From Pseudomonas hamedanensis (GTDB lineage Bacteria; Pseudomonadota; Gammaproteobacteria; Pseudomonadales; Pseudomonadaceae): DNA of 64,000 nucleotides. Positions 26,877-35,226 of the stretch are shown in pieces; within the stretch, counting starts at the first letter, position 1; every line of letters starts with the position of its first letter. The position numbers and the translations under genes were made by a program. The notes below the pieces were generated by a model. It did no database searches. It saw only the letters and a program-made list of their open reading frames with translations, and was not told where the DNA came from. The DNA lies in the NCBI RefSeq assembly GCF_014268595.2, contig NZ_CP077091.1, forward strand, positions 1,386,501 through 1,450,500, read 5' to 3'.

Positions 26877-27478
26877 AACGGAACCTCCAATTTCGGGCCG
26901 AACTCGACCCACTTGACCTTGCGGGAATCTATCAGCAAATACTCAGCGCCAAAAGGCACTTCTGCCCCCTCGGCATCTAGCCAACAAGGATTTTGCATTA
27001 CGAACTGACCATTGTCGGCCTCTGGCGGCCACTCCACGGGCCAGCCAAAAACACGCCTTTCATCGTTTAGATGCAGGGTGACCAGACGATGGTGTTGAGC
27101 AAAAATGCTGAACCACTCACTCGGGTAAGAAGATTGTTTCGTGACGTTTCGCCGGCGCAGCCAGCCATGCATTTTGTCATTGGTCGCCAGATAACAGGCA
27201 AGCAATCCCAGCATCAATGAGAACACAAACGCCCACAGCGTTTGCGCTCGACCATCCCAAACGCCTACAGAAAATCCCTTCGAGCCAATCCACAGGCACA
27301 AGGTGCCAATCGCCAACACGGCGCCCTGAATCACAAAGGTAAAAATCAACGCCTGCACAATCTGTCCGAACGTATCCGGTCGCTTGAACGCCGTGAGGGA
27401 ATAAAAGATCCAGGTCGATAAAAACCCGGGGACGAGGTACTGCAACAACGGAATAATATCTTTGACCAGATCATCCAT
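26873..27478 (-). CDS. DUF6338-like membrane protein
   Basis: Protein of 201 aa with three hydrophobic segments in the first 95 residues (LVPGFLSTWIFYSL, LIFTFVIQGAVLAIG, LWAFVFSLMLGLLACYL) and a soluble C-terminal half rich in aromatic residues, ending VKWVEFGPKLEVPL. This layout, including PGF in the first helix, resembles the DUF6338 family, whose role is unknown. The ATG at 27478 has AAGGAG nine bases upstream, preferred to the in-frame codon at 27511. A 40-aa frame is coupled at the 3' end. The 327-bp stretch upstream (27479-27805) holds no gene, only the hairpin at 27754. Confidence 0.75.
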   Translation of the reverse strand: MDDLVKDIIPLLQYLVPGFLSTWIFYSLTAFKRPDTFGQIVQALIFTFVIQGAVLAIGTLCLWIGSKGFSVGVWDGRAQTLWAFVFSLMLGLLACYLATNDKMHGWLRRRNVTKQSSYPSEWFSIFAQHHRLVTLHLNDERRVFGWPVEWPPEADNGQFVMQNPCWLDAEGAEVPFGAEYLLIDSRKVKWVEFGPKLEVPL

Positions 27479-27753
27479 GATCCGAGGCTCCTTGAACGAA
27501 GTGCCGGGCAATTATCGACCGGCAATCAAAAGCCTAGTGCACTCAGGGAAAACCCTTGGCGGGTAACTGTCACCGCTCATTGCGAGCGTTTAACAGGGTC
27601 TATGGGTGTGCTAATCCTTTCAGAGTCAACCCCACTTCGGCAGAGTAAACCGCTCGATCACACGTTCGCCGCCGTCAGCAAAAACAACATCTCACCTTCA
27701 CACTGCGAGTCTGCGCATTGTTAGGAACGCGCAAAGTTGCTCGATCTGAAAAC

Positions 27754-27786
27754 GCAGAAACCGTCGCTGCGGTCTCTGCTTTTTTT
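27754..27786 (+). terminator. Rho-independent terminator, strongest on the plus strand
   Basis: Stem GCAGAAACCG / CGGTCTCTGC (one mismatch) with a 6-base loop, followed on the plus strand by seven T. The strong T-run points rightward, but no plus-strand gene lies upstream within 1 kb. On the minus strand it sits 27 bp after the small lipoprotein gene with a weaker GTTTTC, so it may serve that gene, or end an unrecognised small RNA between about 27550 and 27786. Confidence 0.7.
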
Positions 27787-27805
27787 GCCGATCAAGGCGC
27801 CTTCG

Positions 27806-28141
27806 TTACAAGCAATCACGCACCGACTGGCGCAGCGACCCTGATTTGGCCCACGGCGGCCCCTGATACAACGACACTTTGCTGCCGTTTTTGTATTTGA
27901 CGATATCAAGAATTTCATCCGCGGTGATGATGCTCGGCGCGGTGATGCGATAGCCATTGGAAATCGATGTCTGCGAAGTCTTCGCGACATCCCGCTGCCA
28001 CAACGGCAATACGCACGCGGCATAGTCCCTGGGGGTCTTGTCACTGGTCTTGCTGACGTTGGGTTCACCCGGTACCAGCGAGGCCGGTAAAGAGCAACCC
28101 GTCAACAGGGCCAATGCCAGACTGCCGATCCATATCCGCAT
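27806..28141 (-). CDS. Small lipoprotein of unknown function
   Basis: Protein of 111 aa with a type II signal peptide: charged start MRIW, a hydrophobic run, and the lipobox LTGC with Cys16 as the lipidated residue. After it come a Pro/Ser/Lys-rich linker and a compact domain with two cysteines (AACVLPLW and VRDCL, the latter at the very end) that could form a disulfide in the periplasm. No family recognised. It stands alone, with a terminator-like hairpin downstream. Confidence 0.75.
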   Translation of the reverse strand: MRIWIGSLALALLTGCSLPASLVPGEPNVSKTSDKTPRDYAACVLPLWQRDVAKTSQTSISNGYRITAPSIITADEILDIVKYKNGSKVSLYQGPPWAKSGSLRQSVRDCL

Positions 28142-28325
28142 GTTATTTACCTGTTCGTAAAAACCGCGAATGTACCGTTAAACCGTCTGCACATCCATCG
28201 TGGCACCCCGCTGTTACGGGTGATTGGAGGTTTTTTTACATCCGTTCAGCCGGGCGTCAGAGGATCGCGCACAACCGCCGTAAATGCGGCTACTCTTTTC
28301 TACCGACAATGTTTCGGAGGTGATC

Positions 28326-28565
28326 ATGCGGCTTAATGAATACGAACACGAACTTCAACGCGACCTGCAAAGTGTTGCATCGGACTTGCGCTGGTCGGCC
28401 GTCGACCTCAAGCGAATCGCCGAGCAGTTGCGCAAATCAGGCAACGAAGCGGACGCCCAGGCCGTGCTCAGGTCTTGCGAGATCCTGCAAACCGACGAGG
28501 AACGACTGCAGGTCTATGCCAAGGAGGTAAAAGCCCGAGCCATCAGCCGAACCAAAGTCCACTGA
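28326..28565 (+). CDS. Small helical protein of unknown function
   Basis: Cytoplasmic protein of 79 aa, strongly helical and charged, beginning MRLNEYEHELQRDLQSVASD. The heptad-like spacing of Leu/Val/Ile suggests a two-helix hairpin or coiled coil. The start at 28326 is set by GGAGGTGATC immediately upstream, close to the ideal ribosome site; an in-frame ATG 42 bp earlier has none. A clear terminator follows 24 bp after the stop, so this is a real single-gene unit. No family recognised. Confidence 0.75.
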   Translation: MRLNEYEHELQRDLQSVASDLRWSAVDLKRIAEQLRKSGNEADAQAVLRSCEILQTDEERLQVYAKEVKARAISRTKVH

Positions 28566-28589
28566 CATCTATCGATTTTTGCCAAACAA

Positions 28590-28618
28590 AAGCCCCGGAA
28601 AAACCGGGGCTTCTTTTT
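28590..28618. terminator. Rho-independent terminator between convergent small genes
   Basis: Stem AAGCCCCGG / CCGGGGCTT with a 5-A loop, followed by TTCTTTTT on the plus strand. It ends the 79-aa gene and may also serve the convergent 65-aa gene, which stops 10 bp beyond. Confidence 0.9.
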
Positions 28619-28627
28619 GACAGCCGG

Positions 28628-28825
28628 TCAACCGGCGCTGTGATCCTGCACACGCTTGGCGCGTTTTTTATAGCCGGGAAGCGCCGCCGCATACGCCATC
28701 GCCTCCTCCCGGCTCGAGAACGAAGCCAATCGATCGCCCTGGGTGCAGACCCGCCACGGGCCATTGTTCACACTGAGCACGTCGTAACCGTTCATGTGCA
28801 GCTTGTTCAGCATTGGAATGCTCAT
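28628..28825 (-). CDS. Small DUF2188-like protein
   Basis: Protein of 65 aa. The pattern GPWRVCTQGDRLASFSSREE followed by an Ala-rich helix (AMAYAAAL) and a basic stretch resembles the small DUF2188-type fold, in which a beta hairpin ending in a Trp-x-Val precedes one helix. GGGAGGT seven bases upstream sets the ATG at 28825. Function unknown; the convergent helical gene shares its terminator region. Between this gene and the Nudix gene (28826-29047) nothing else is seen. Confidence 0.65.
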   Translation of the reverse strand: MSIPMLNKLHMNGYDVLSVNNGPWRVCTQGDRLASFSSREEAMAYAAALPGYKKRAKRVQDHSAG

Positions 28826-29047
28826 GAGCACCTCCCTTTTGCCAACGGTAGTTTCAATCTTGCGCGATTACCTTACACCCGGTTCCGGCGCGGGTGTGGA
28901 CCAGCTGTCGCGGCACCTGTCCGTCAATTCACTGGCACTTTTCGCTCAGGCCACAGCTCCCAACTCTGAGGGAACCTTTAAATCACCGTCCGGCTCGAAT
29001 ATTGCAGTTTAATTACAGTTTTGTGACAGGCATTCAATGAGTAATAG

Positions 29048-29410
29048 ATGAAAGTACGCGCAACCGTCATTTGCGAACAGGATCGACATATTCTCCTGGT
29101 GCGCAAACCTCGCCATCACTGGTCGCTGCCCGGCGGCAAGGTCGAGCCTGGAGAAACCCGGGCAGATGCCGCCGTACGCGAACTGCAAGAAGAAACCGGG
29201 CTGGATGCCGAGGCGTTGCTGTACTTGATGGAGCTTGAGGCCGGCAGCACGCGGCATCACGTCTACGAAGCGTCAGTGGTGAATATCGATGAGGTTCGAC
29301 CACAGAACGAAATAGCCGATTGCATCTGGTATCCGCTGGATGCCGTGCAGAACCTCAACACCAACGAAGCGACGCGGCGCATCGTTCAGGCTTTCCAGCG
29401 ACGTTTATAA
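29048..29410 (+). CDS. Nudix hydrolase
   Basis: Nucleotide or nucleotide-derivative pyrophosphohydrolase, 120 aa. The complete Nudix box is at residues 30-51: G30, E36, R44-E45-L46, E48-E49 and G51, in [20 protein letters not shown]. The last two acidic residues bind the catalytic magnesium. The size suits MutT- or ADP-ribose-type members; the substrate cannot be chosen from the sequence. No strong ribosome site precedes the ATG (AATAG). It converges on the DUF1652 gene 4 bp downstream. Confidence 0.9.
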   Translation: MKVRATVICEQDRHILLVRKPRHHWSLPGGKVEPGETRADAAVRELQEETGLDAEALLYLMELEAGSTRHHVYEASVVNIDEVRPQNEIADCIWYPLDAVQNLNTNEATRRIVQAFQRRL

Positions 29411-29414
29411 AATT

Positions 29415-29657
29415 TTAGCCGGCGAACGCCCTGCGACCCGCGCTGATCTCGGTGCGCAGCTCTGCGATGAAATTGGAGATATCACGTATCGTGACGAGGT
29501 GCTCGGGGGAGACGCCATCGAGCAGCAGTTTGACGCGCCCTGTCTTCGGGTCATAGATCTTGATGGACAACAGCCCTTGCCCGGTTGGCATGCAATCGCA
29601 CTTATAAGCGGGAAACCCCGATTCGACGATGCGGCAAATGTCGGCAATGGCAAGCAT
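29415..29657 (-). CDS. DUF1652 family protein
   Basis: Small cytoplasmic protein of 80 aa. The pattern CDCMPTGQGLLSIKIYDP, then a LLLDGVSPEHL segment and a closing ISNFIAELRTEI helix is that of the Pseudomonas DUF1652 family, of unknown role. The start at 29657 gives the usual family length; the frame stays open upstream but those residues do not look like part of the protein. Confidence 0.8.
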   Translation of the reverse strand: MLAIADICRIVESGFPAYKCDCMPTGQGLLSIKIYDPKTGRVKLLLDGVSPEHLVTIRDISNFIAELRTEISAGRRAFAG

Positions 29658-29761
29658 GGACGGCCGCCTCGCAGGCGATGAGCTATCCCAGCAAGCATAG
29701 GCGAGCCTACTGCACTTGCCTGCCCCGAAAACGCCAACTGGCTCACAAACTGCGCAAGCAC

Positions 29762-30661
29762 TCAGTGGGCATCCTGGTCCCAGATCCAGTTCCACAGGCC
29801 CGGCAAATTGACCGGTTCGCTGCTTTGCTGAACCGTGCGCGCCAGCGCCGCCCTTTCCAGCGTAGCCCTTTCGTCATAGAACGGCTTTGCGTCCAGCCTC
29901 ACCCCGGTGGCCGCCGCACTGTCCAGCAGAATCTGCAAATACTCACGGGTGTGCCGTGCGGTATAGCGATTGAGATCATGAAACGTCACCACGACCGGAA
30001 TCACCCCCTCCACCGTCGGGAACTGGCCAAGTGCAATACGCTCACGCACCTCGGAGAGCTGGCGCAGCATGTTCGCTCGGCGCCGCGGACTGGCGTTGAA
30101 GCCCCAGATCTTGCCGTCATTGGCACTCAAGTCGGTCAGCAAAACGTGCAAGCCATGCTGTTGATACGCCGCGAAGGTGCGTTTGTCGTAGTTCCAGAAT
30201 GGCGGGCGCAGCAGCGTCGGCGACGCGCCGGTAATGGCGGCGATGTCTGCTGTGCCATCAGTCAGCGATTGTTCGAGTTCCTGCGGATCAAGCAAGCGAT
30301 GGTTGGTGTGCCAGTGGGTCGCCGTGTGGAAAGCCAGAATATGCCCCTCGTCGTGTTCGCGACGCATGAGGCTGCGGCCAATCTCGCTGTTGCCGGCCCT
30401 GGGCGCACGGGTCTGCACGAAAAACACCGCTTTGATGCCCGGTTGCACCGGATTGGTCTTGAGGCTGTCAAGCACGGTCGCCGTGGGATTCCACCACCCG
30501 GACGCACTCGGGCCATCGTCAAATGTCAGCAGAAAACGCACAGGCGCCTGCGTTTGCAGGCGGTTTTCGGTTTGCGCGGTCATTTCGATGGGCGCCGCGA
30601 TGCAGCCAGCCAGACCGAGGGCGATGAGCGCTGCACAAAAAACTTTGTATCCGGGGATCAT
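29762..30661 (-). CDS. Polysaccharide deacetylase (NodB-type) lipoprotein
   Basis: Membrane-anchored carbohydrate deacetylase, 299 aa. A type II signal peptide ends in the lipobox LAGC (Cys20). The NodB domain follows with motif 1 TFDDGP (catalytic Asp48, metal-binding Asp49), motif 2 HTATH (metal ligands His113 and His117) and motif 3 RPPFWNYD. Likely substrates are N-acetylated cell-envelope or exopolysaccharides such as poly-N-acetylglucosamine; no pga-type genes are nearby. It is a single gene; 130 bp separate it from the next gene upstream. Confidence 0.9.
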   Translation of the reverse strand: MIPGYKVFCAALIALGLAGCIAAPIEMTAQTENRLQTQAPVRFLLTFDDGPSASGWWNPTATVLDSLKTNPVQPGIKAVFFVQTRAPRAGNSEIGRSLMRREHDEGHILAFHTATHWHTNHRLLDPQELEQSLTDGTADIAAITGASPTLLRPPFWNYDKRTFAAYQQHGLHVLLTDLSANDGKIWGFNASPRRRANMLRQLSEVRERIALGQFPTVEGVIPVVVTFHDLNRYTARHTREYLQILLDSAAATGVRLDAKPFYDERATLERAALARTVQQSSEPVNLPGLWNWIWDQDAH

Positions 30662-30791
30662 GTTTTGCCTTGGGTCCGGCGCTAGCCGTTGTGTTGTCGA
30701 TTGGCAAAACTCCCTCGCCCTCGTCCATCCCTGCGCGGCGATGCGCGCGCAGGTTGGATAAGGTACACAGGGTTTGGTTCCGGCGCTCGTT

Positions 30792-31739
30792 TCAGTGCGT
30801 CAAGGCTTGTTGAAATGACGTGTCGATGATGCCTGCCGTGGCCAAGGGTGCCGGCAGCGCTTTGACTTTAAACAAAAAGTCCGCGGTGCTTTGCAGGTCC
30901 GCTGCCGCCTGCTGGTCTACCGGCCCGACGGTCATGTGCGCCTGGCGCAGCCAATGCCGCGAGACTTGCTGATCGAGATTGGCCTTCTTCGCCCAGAGAT
31001 CGGCGTATTCATCGGTGTGGCTGTCAACCCAGGCCCGTGCCTGTTTCAAGCGCCCGAGAAAATCGGCAATTGCTTCACGCTTGCTGTCGATGGCCGGCGA
31101 AGACGCGGCGATGGCGCTGAGCCCCGGCATCAGGTTTTTAGCGGTCAGAATCGGCCGGGCGCCAGAGAAAACGATCTGTTGCGAAATGTACGGTTCCCAG
31201 ACCGGAAACGCGTCAATGCTGCCTTGCGGCAGCGCTGCGGCCGCATCGATTGGCATCAGCTTGACGAACTCAACGTAATCCTCCGCCAGCCCGCCCTGCT
31301 CCAACGCACGCAACGTCAACTGCTGACTCCAGGCGCCGGGCCAATACGCAACTTTCTTGCCTTTAAGATCGGCAATGGTTTGCACCGGAGAATCCTTTGG
31401 GACCAACAAGGCGATGGTGTCCGGATTCTGCCGCGATACGCCGATCAATTTGACCGGCGCCTGTTTCGCCGCGAGGAACAGGAAGCCTGAGTCGCCGAGA
31501 AAGCCAAGGTCCAGGGCACCGGTCTGCAACGCCTCGGCCAGCGGCGCTGCGGCCTGGAAATGCTTCCAGTCGACCGTATAAGGCGCGCCCTTCAACACGC
31601 CGGACGCTTCTATCGAGGCGCGGATGTTGTAGTAATTCTGATCTCCAACGTGCAGGACCAAAGGCTCGGCCGCGTAGGCAAATGGAGAGGTCAGCACGGC
31701 AGCGGTCAGCACGCTGCACAGAAAACGAGAGAGCTTCAT
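30792..31739 (-). CDS. ABC transporter substrate-binding protein, aliphatic sulfonate/taurine (SsuA) type
   Basis: Periplasmic binding protein of 315 aa, with a signal peptide ending AYAAEP near residue 24. The body follows the SsuA/TauA/NMT1 pattern: LHVGDQNYYNIRASIE, ALQTGALDLGFLGDSG, SPVQTIADLKGKKVAYWPG, and QGSIDAFPVWEPYISQQ. Such proteins bring in organosulfonates or sulfate esters in sulfur starvation. The start at 31739 is set by the signal peptide; the frame is open 105 bp further upstream. No permease or ATPase gene is adjacent, so it is an orphan. The AT-rich upstream stretch near 31775-31805 probably holds the promoter. Confidence 0.87.
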   Translation of the reverse strand: MKLSRFLCSVLTAAVLTSPFAYAAEPLVLHVGDQNYYNIRASIEASGVLKGAPYTVDWKHFQAAAPLAEALQTGALDLGFLGDSGFLFLAAKQAPVKLIGVSRQNPDTIALLVPKDSPVQTIADLKGKKVAYWPGAWSQQLTLRALEQGGLAEDYVEFVKLMPIDAAAALPQGSIDAFPVWEPYISQQIVFSGARPILTAKNLMPGLSAIAASSPAIDSKREAIADFLGRLKQARAWVDSHTDEYADLWAKKANLDQQVSRHWLRQAHMTVGPVDQQAAADLQSTADFLFKVKALPAPLATAGIIDTSFQQALTH

Positions 31740-32047
31740 GGCGACTCCGAAACGAGATTTCCATAGACCATAACGTTCTTGATTTTTATTTTTAAATTCT
31801 ATTTGTGCATAACCTAAGCACCGAGTCGTCAATGGCGGCATCACGCAGGCCGGCTAAATAACGCGAGCACCAGCGCGTTATCCAGACATGCGTTCTACTG
31901 AATCCTTCGCGTTACAGTCGGTGTATCAATGGCGTAACAACTTCCCACAAAACAGTCGTTTGAGCGAACCAACCGCTTGTCTGACATTTGGATCGTCATA
32001 CATACATTTTCCTGCGCTACGGATAGCATGCGCGCCGCCTTTCCGAT

Positions 32048-32057
32048 TGGTATACCA
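32048..32057. promoter_or_regulatory. Operator-like palindrome TGGTATACCA
   Basis: Third copy of the motif seen at 8770, here inside the 381-bp gap between the sulfonate-type binding protein gene (minus) and a small plus-strand gene starting at 32121. The longer form is TTGGTATACCAG. It lies 64 bp before the GTG start. It could bind the same GntR-type regulator or be chance. Nothing else in this gap was recognised. Confidence 0.35.
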
Positions 32058-32120
32058 GTTGACCAAAGCGTCAACAAATCAGGAATCCCCCAACAACTTT
32101 CAAGCCTTGCAGAGAAATAA

Positions 32121-32393
32121 GTGAGCGACGATTTTGCAATCAAACAGGTCAACGGCCTGGAGTGGATCCATCTGTCCAAGACAGAGCGCCTGGAACTCGA
32201 CTGTTTTATCGGCCATTACATCAAGACCCGAAACCTGCACAGTGTTGCCGACATCGAACGCACCCTGCGCAACACCCTCGAAAGCTATCCTGGCCATCCG
32301 CCGGTGATGGTCAACGAACTCAATGCGTGGATCGACAAGACGCTGGGATATCGGGCAACACACCCGGACTTCACACAGCACGAAGACCTCTGA
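32121..32393 (+). CDS. Small protein of unknown function, 90 aa
   Basis: Cytoplasmic, mostly helical protein that begins MSDDFAIKQVNGLEWIHLSK and ends in an acidic His/Asp/Glu tail. GTG start with AGAGAAATAA upstream, so the ribosome site is weak. The protein-like composition, the terminator 7 bp after the stop and the lack of any competing frame support a real gene. No family recognised. Confidence 0.65.
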   Translation: MSDDFAIKQVNGLEWIHLSKTERLELDCFIGHYIKTRNLHSVADIERTLRNTLESYPGHPPVMVNELNAWIDKTLGYRATHPDFTQHEDL

Positions 32394-32399
32394 AATGCG

Positions 32400-32425
32400 A
32401 AAAGCCCCGCTCAGGCGGGGCTTTT
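32400..32425. terminator. Rho-independent terminator, symmetric
   Basis: Stem AAAAGCCCCGC / GCGGGGCTTTT with loop TCAG. The flanking A-run and T-run make it work in both directions, serving the 90-aa gene on the plus strand and the convergent 48-aa frame on the minus strand. Confidence 0.92.
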
Positions 32426-32437
32426 CGTATCCATGAT

Positions 32438-32584
32438 TCACGGCTTCAGAGGGCGTTCCTGGTCGCGGTCCGACAGTTCTCTGCTGTCGTCGCGCTTCCA
32501 GGTTTTCTCGTCCCGTTTCTTTTGCTGCTCGATCTCTTCTTCCGTAGGTTCATCATCGTCCGGTTGCGTTTGGTCGGTCCTCAT
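32438..32584 (-). CDS. Small, extremely charged protein, 48 aa
   Basis: Short open frame beginning MRTDQTQPDDDEPTEEEIEQ and ending in RPLKP. About two thirds of its residues are Asp, Glu, Lys, Arg or Gln, with acidic residues first and mixed charges after, so it is probably disordered. GCGAGGTGCAT precedes the ATG, giving a usable ribosome site, and the symmetric terminator at 32400 lies just after its stop. It fills an otherwise empty gap. Function unknown. Confidence 0.55.
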   Translation of the reverse strand: MRTDQTQPDDDEPTEEEIEQQKKRDEKTWKRDDSRELSDRDQERPLKP

Positions 32585-32693
32585 ATGCACCTCGCTTTCA
32601 CGTTGCTCGCTTGGACAAACTTGCGCACTGGCGCCGAATTTCCCCCAGACCGGCGTACCATGGCGCTATCTAATCTTACGTCAGGGAAACGAC

Positions 32694-33080
32694 ATGCTGT
32701 ACCGAATCGCAGCCGACGGGCTGGTGCTGTTCCATCTGGGTTTTATTGTCTTCGTACTGCTCGGCGGGCTGCTGGTGCTGAAGTGGCCACGGTTGCTGTG
32801 GCTGCATGTGCCGGCCGCTGCCTGGGGGGTCGCGGTCGAAGTGTTGCACCTGACCTGCCCGCTGACCTATTGGGAAAACCTGATGCGCCACGCTGCCGGG
32901 CAAACCGAATACGCCGGCGGTTTCATCGAACACTACATCTGGCCGATCATCTATCCGGCGGGGCTGACCCCGCAAATTCAACTGGCACTGGGCAGCGTAG
33001 TGCTGGCAGTGAACCTGCTGGTGTATGGGCGCCTGTTTCGCTTATGGAAACTGCGCCGCGCCCGACGTATCCCGTTTTAA
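32694..33080 (+). CDS. DUF2784 family membrane protein
   Basis: Inner-membrane protein of 128 aa with three to four hydrophobic segments. LVLFHLGFIVFVLLGG, LHLTCPLTYWENLMR and GFIEHYIWPIIYPAGL are the conserved stretches of DUF2784, with Cys and Glu residues facing each other between helices 2 and 3. Role unknown. The start at 32694 has AGGGA nine bases upstream; the frame is open for 260 bp before, but that part has no membrane-protein character. Its stop overlaps the convergent DUF3087 gene by 4 bp. Confidence 0.85.
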   Translation: MLYRIAADGLVLFHLGFIVFVLLGGLLVLKWPRLLWLHVPAAAWGVAVEVLHLTCPLTYWENLMRHAAGQTEYAGGFIEHYIWPIIYPAGLTPQIQLALGSVVLAVNLLVYGRLFRLWKLRRARRIPF

Positions 33081-33604
33081 CGCGACGCCGGTTTCAGCGC
33101 CTCGAGCCATTGCGGATCGAGGCGCGGCTGGTCAAGCTCCAGACCCAGCGCCTGCATCCGCTCCTTATGGGCTTCGACTTCACGAAACAGTTGCCCGTGG
33201 TCACTGGAGTTGCCGTCCAGCTCATGCATCTGCATCAACCCCAAGTGGTAGAAACGCAGCACCTTCATCGCCGTCGGATCGTTATTCTCCACCGCCGCCG
33301 TGACGTGGTGCATCACATTGGTGACGCTCATGAGATTGCGTTTGAGCCGCCAGCCATACACCGCTGGCGCCATCCAGCTCTGGTGCCAGAAACGACCGCG
33401 CAGCAACGCCGCAGTCAGCAGAAACGCCAGGAACACCCCGCCGACATTGAAGCGCAGATTATCCCCGCCCGGTTCACCGAACAGCGCCACCGCCGCACTG
33501 GAAAACAACATTGCCAGCACCAGGAACAACACGGCAATGATCACCGTGCTGCGGCGGGTCTGCTGGCGAAAGCTTGTGGCGTCCATCGGCTGAATCTCAA
33601 ACAT
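33077..33604 (-). CDS. DUF3087 family membrane protein
   Basis: Protein of 175 aa with two hydrophobic segments near the N-terminus (residues 21-42 and 53-68) and a cytoplasmic helical part containing LKRNLMSVTNVMHHVTAA and KVLRFYHLGLMQMHELDGNS. This matches the gamma-proteobacterial DUF3087 family. Function unknown. The 223 bp between this start and the divergent ppnN gene hold no other gene. Confidence 0.8.
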   Translation of the reverse strand: MFEIQPMDATSFRQQTRRSTVIIAVLFLVLAMLFSSAAVALFGEPGGDNLRFNVGGVFLAFLLTAALLRGRFWHQSWMAPAVYGWRLKRNLMSVTNVMHHVTAAVENNDPTAMKVLRFYHLGLMQMHELDGNSSDHGQLFREVEAHKERMQALGLELDQPRLDPQWLEALKPASR

Positions 33605-33827
33605 CTGCTGTGACTTCCTTGAACGACAAAAGGGGCAACGGAAAAAACTCGCCGGCGCATTATCGCATCGAAGAGGGATTTAGCTATGCTGGGGCTCCTT
33701 TTCATCTTTTCAGCGTCCAACGGGGACATGGCGGTACAGCGCAGATCGTGCCATCTTCATTCATGGATACACACTATTCGGATGCCATCCGCCCGGTACT
33801 GGATGACATCGTTTTAAGGATCATTGC

Positions 33828-35201
33828 ATGACCCAACGACACGTAATCAATGCTTCGGTCAGCCCGAAAGGCAGCCTGGAAACGCTTTCTCAACGTGAAG
33901 TCCAGCAACTGAGCGAAGCCGGTTCCGGCAGCATCTACAACCTGTTCCGCCAGTGCGCCCTGGCCATCCTCAACACCGGCGCGCATGTCGACAACGCCAA
34001 GACCATCCTTGAAGCCTACAAGGATTTTGAAATCCGCATTCACCAGCAAGATCGCGGCGTACGCCTGGAGCTGCTGAACGCTCCGGCCGATGCTTTCGTT
34101 GACGGCGAAATGATCGCCAGCACCCGAGAGATGCTCTTCAGCGCCCTGCGCGACATCGTCTACACCGAAAACGAACTCGACAGCCAACGTATCGACCTGA
34201 GCAATTCCCAAGGCATCAGCGACTACGTTTTCCACTTGCTGCGCAACGCCCGCACCCTGCGCCCGGGCGTCGAGCCGAAGATCGTGGTGTGCTGGGGCGG
34301 CCACTCGATCAACACCGAAGAATACAAATACACCAAGAAAGTCGGTCACGAACTGGGCCTGCGCAGCCTCGACATCTGCACCGGTTGCGGCCCCGGCGTG
34401 ATGAAAGGCCCGATGAAAGGCGCAACCATCGCCCATGCCAAGCAGCGTATTCACGGCGGCCGCTACCTTGGCTTGACCGAGCCGGGCATCATTGCCGCCG
34501 AAGCGCCGAACCCGATCGTCAACGAACTGGTGATCCTGCCTGACATCGAAAAACGTCTGGAAGCCTTCGTCCGTGTCGGCCACGGCATCATCATCTTCCC
34601 GGGCGGCGCCGGTACGGCGGAGGAGTTCCTCTATTTGCTGGGCATCCTCATGCACCCGGACAACGAAGGCCTGCCGTTCCCGGTGGTACTGACGGGGCCG
34701 AAACATGCCGCGCCGTATCTGGAGCAGCTCGACGCGTTCGTCACCGCAACCCTCGGCGAAGCAGCGAAGCAGCATTACGAGATCATCATCGACGATCCGG
34801 CCGAAGTGGCACGGCAGATGACCCAGGGCCTGAAGGCGGTGAAGCAGTTCCGCCGCGAGCGCAACGACGCGTTCCACTTCAACTGGTTGCTGAAAATCGA
34901 CGAAGGCTTCCAGCGCCCGTTCGATCCGACCCACGAAAACATGGCCAACCTCAAACTGCACCGCGACCAGCCACCGCACGAACTGGCGGCCAACCTGCGC
35001 CGGGCGTTCTCCGGGATCGTCGCCGGCAACGTCAAGGACAAAGGCATCCGCCTGATCGAAGAGCACGGGCCGTACCAGATCCGTGGCGATGCGGCGATCA
35101 TGCAGCCGCTTGATGCACTGCTCAAAGCCTTCGTCGCTCAGCACCGGATGAAATTGCCGGGTGGCGCGGCGTATGTGCCGTGTTACCAGGTCGTCGCGTA
35201 A
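33828..35201 (+). CDS. ppnN: Pyrimidine/purine nucleotide 5'-monophosphate nucleosidase
   Basis: LOG-family enzyme of 457 aa, the length of E. coli PpnN (YgdH), which splits nucleotide monophosphates into base and ribose-5-phosphate and is activated by (p)ppGpp. The Rossmann core has VVCWGGHSI near residue 149, the ligand loop CTGCGPGVMKGPMKGA near 184, and the LOG motif PGGAGTAEE near 258-266 with its catalytic Glu. N- and C-terminal extensions absent from shorter LOG proteins are present. Single gene; REP elements follow it. Confidence 0.93.
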   Translation: MTQRHVINASVSPKGSLETLSQREVQQLSEAGSGSIYNLFRQCALAILNTGAHVDNAKTILEAYKDFEIRIHQQDRGVRLELLNAPADAFVDGEMIASTREMLFSALRDIVYTENELDSQRIDLSNSQGISDYVFHLLRNARTLRPGVEPKIVVCWGGHSINTEEYKYTKKVGHELGLRSLDICTGCGPGVMKGPMKGATIAHAKQRIHGGRYLGLTEPGIIAAEAPNPIVNELVILPDIEKRLEAFVRVGHGIIIFPGGAGTAEEFLYLLGILMHPDNEGLPFPVVLTGPKHAAPYLEQLDAFVTATLGEAAKQHYEIIIDDPAEVARQMTQGLKAVKQFRRERNDAFHFNWLLKIDEGFQRPFDPTHENMANLKLHRDQPPHELAANLRRAFSGIVAGNVKDKGIRLIEEHGPYQIRGDAAIMQPLDALLKAFVAQHRMKLPGGAAYVPCYQVVA

Positions 35202-35226
35202 CTTTCAGCCACCACGCAACAAATGC

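Noticed and set aside
33574..33831. Plus-strand frame between the DUF3087 gene and ppnN
   Set aside because: No ribosome site, overlaps the DUF3087 start and the ppnN start, and its residues look like untranslated sequence.
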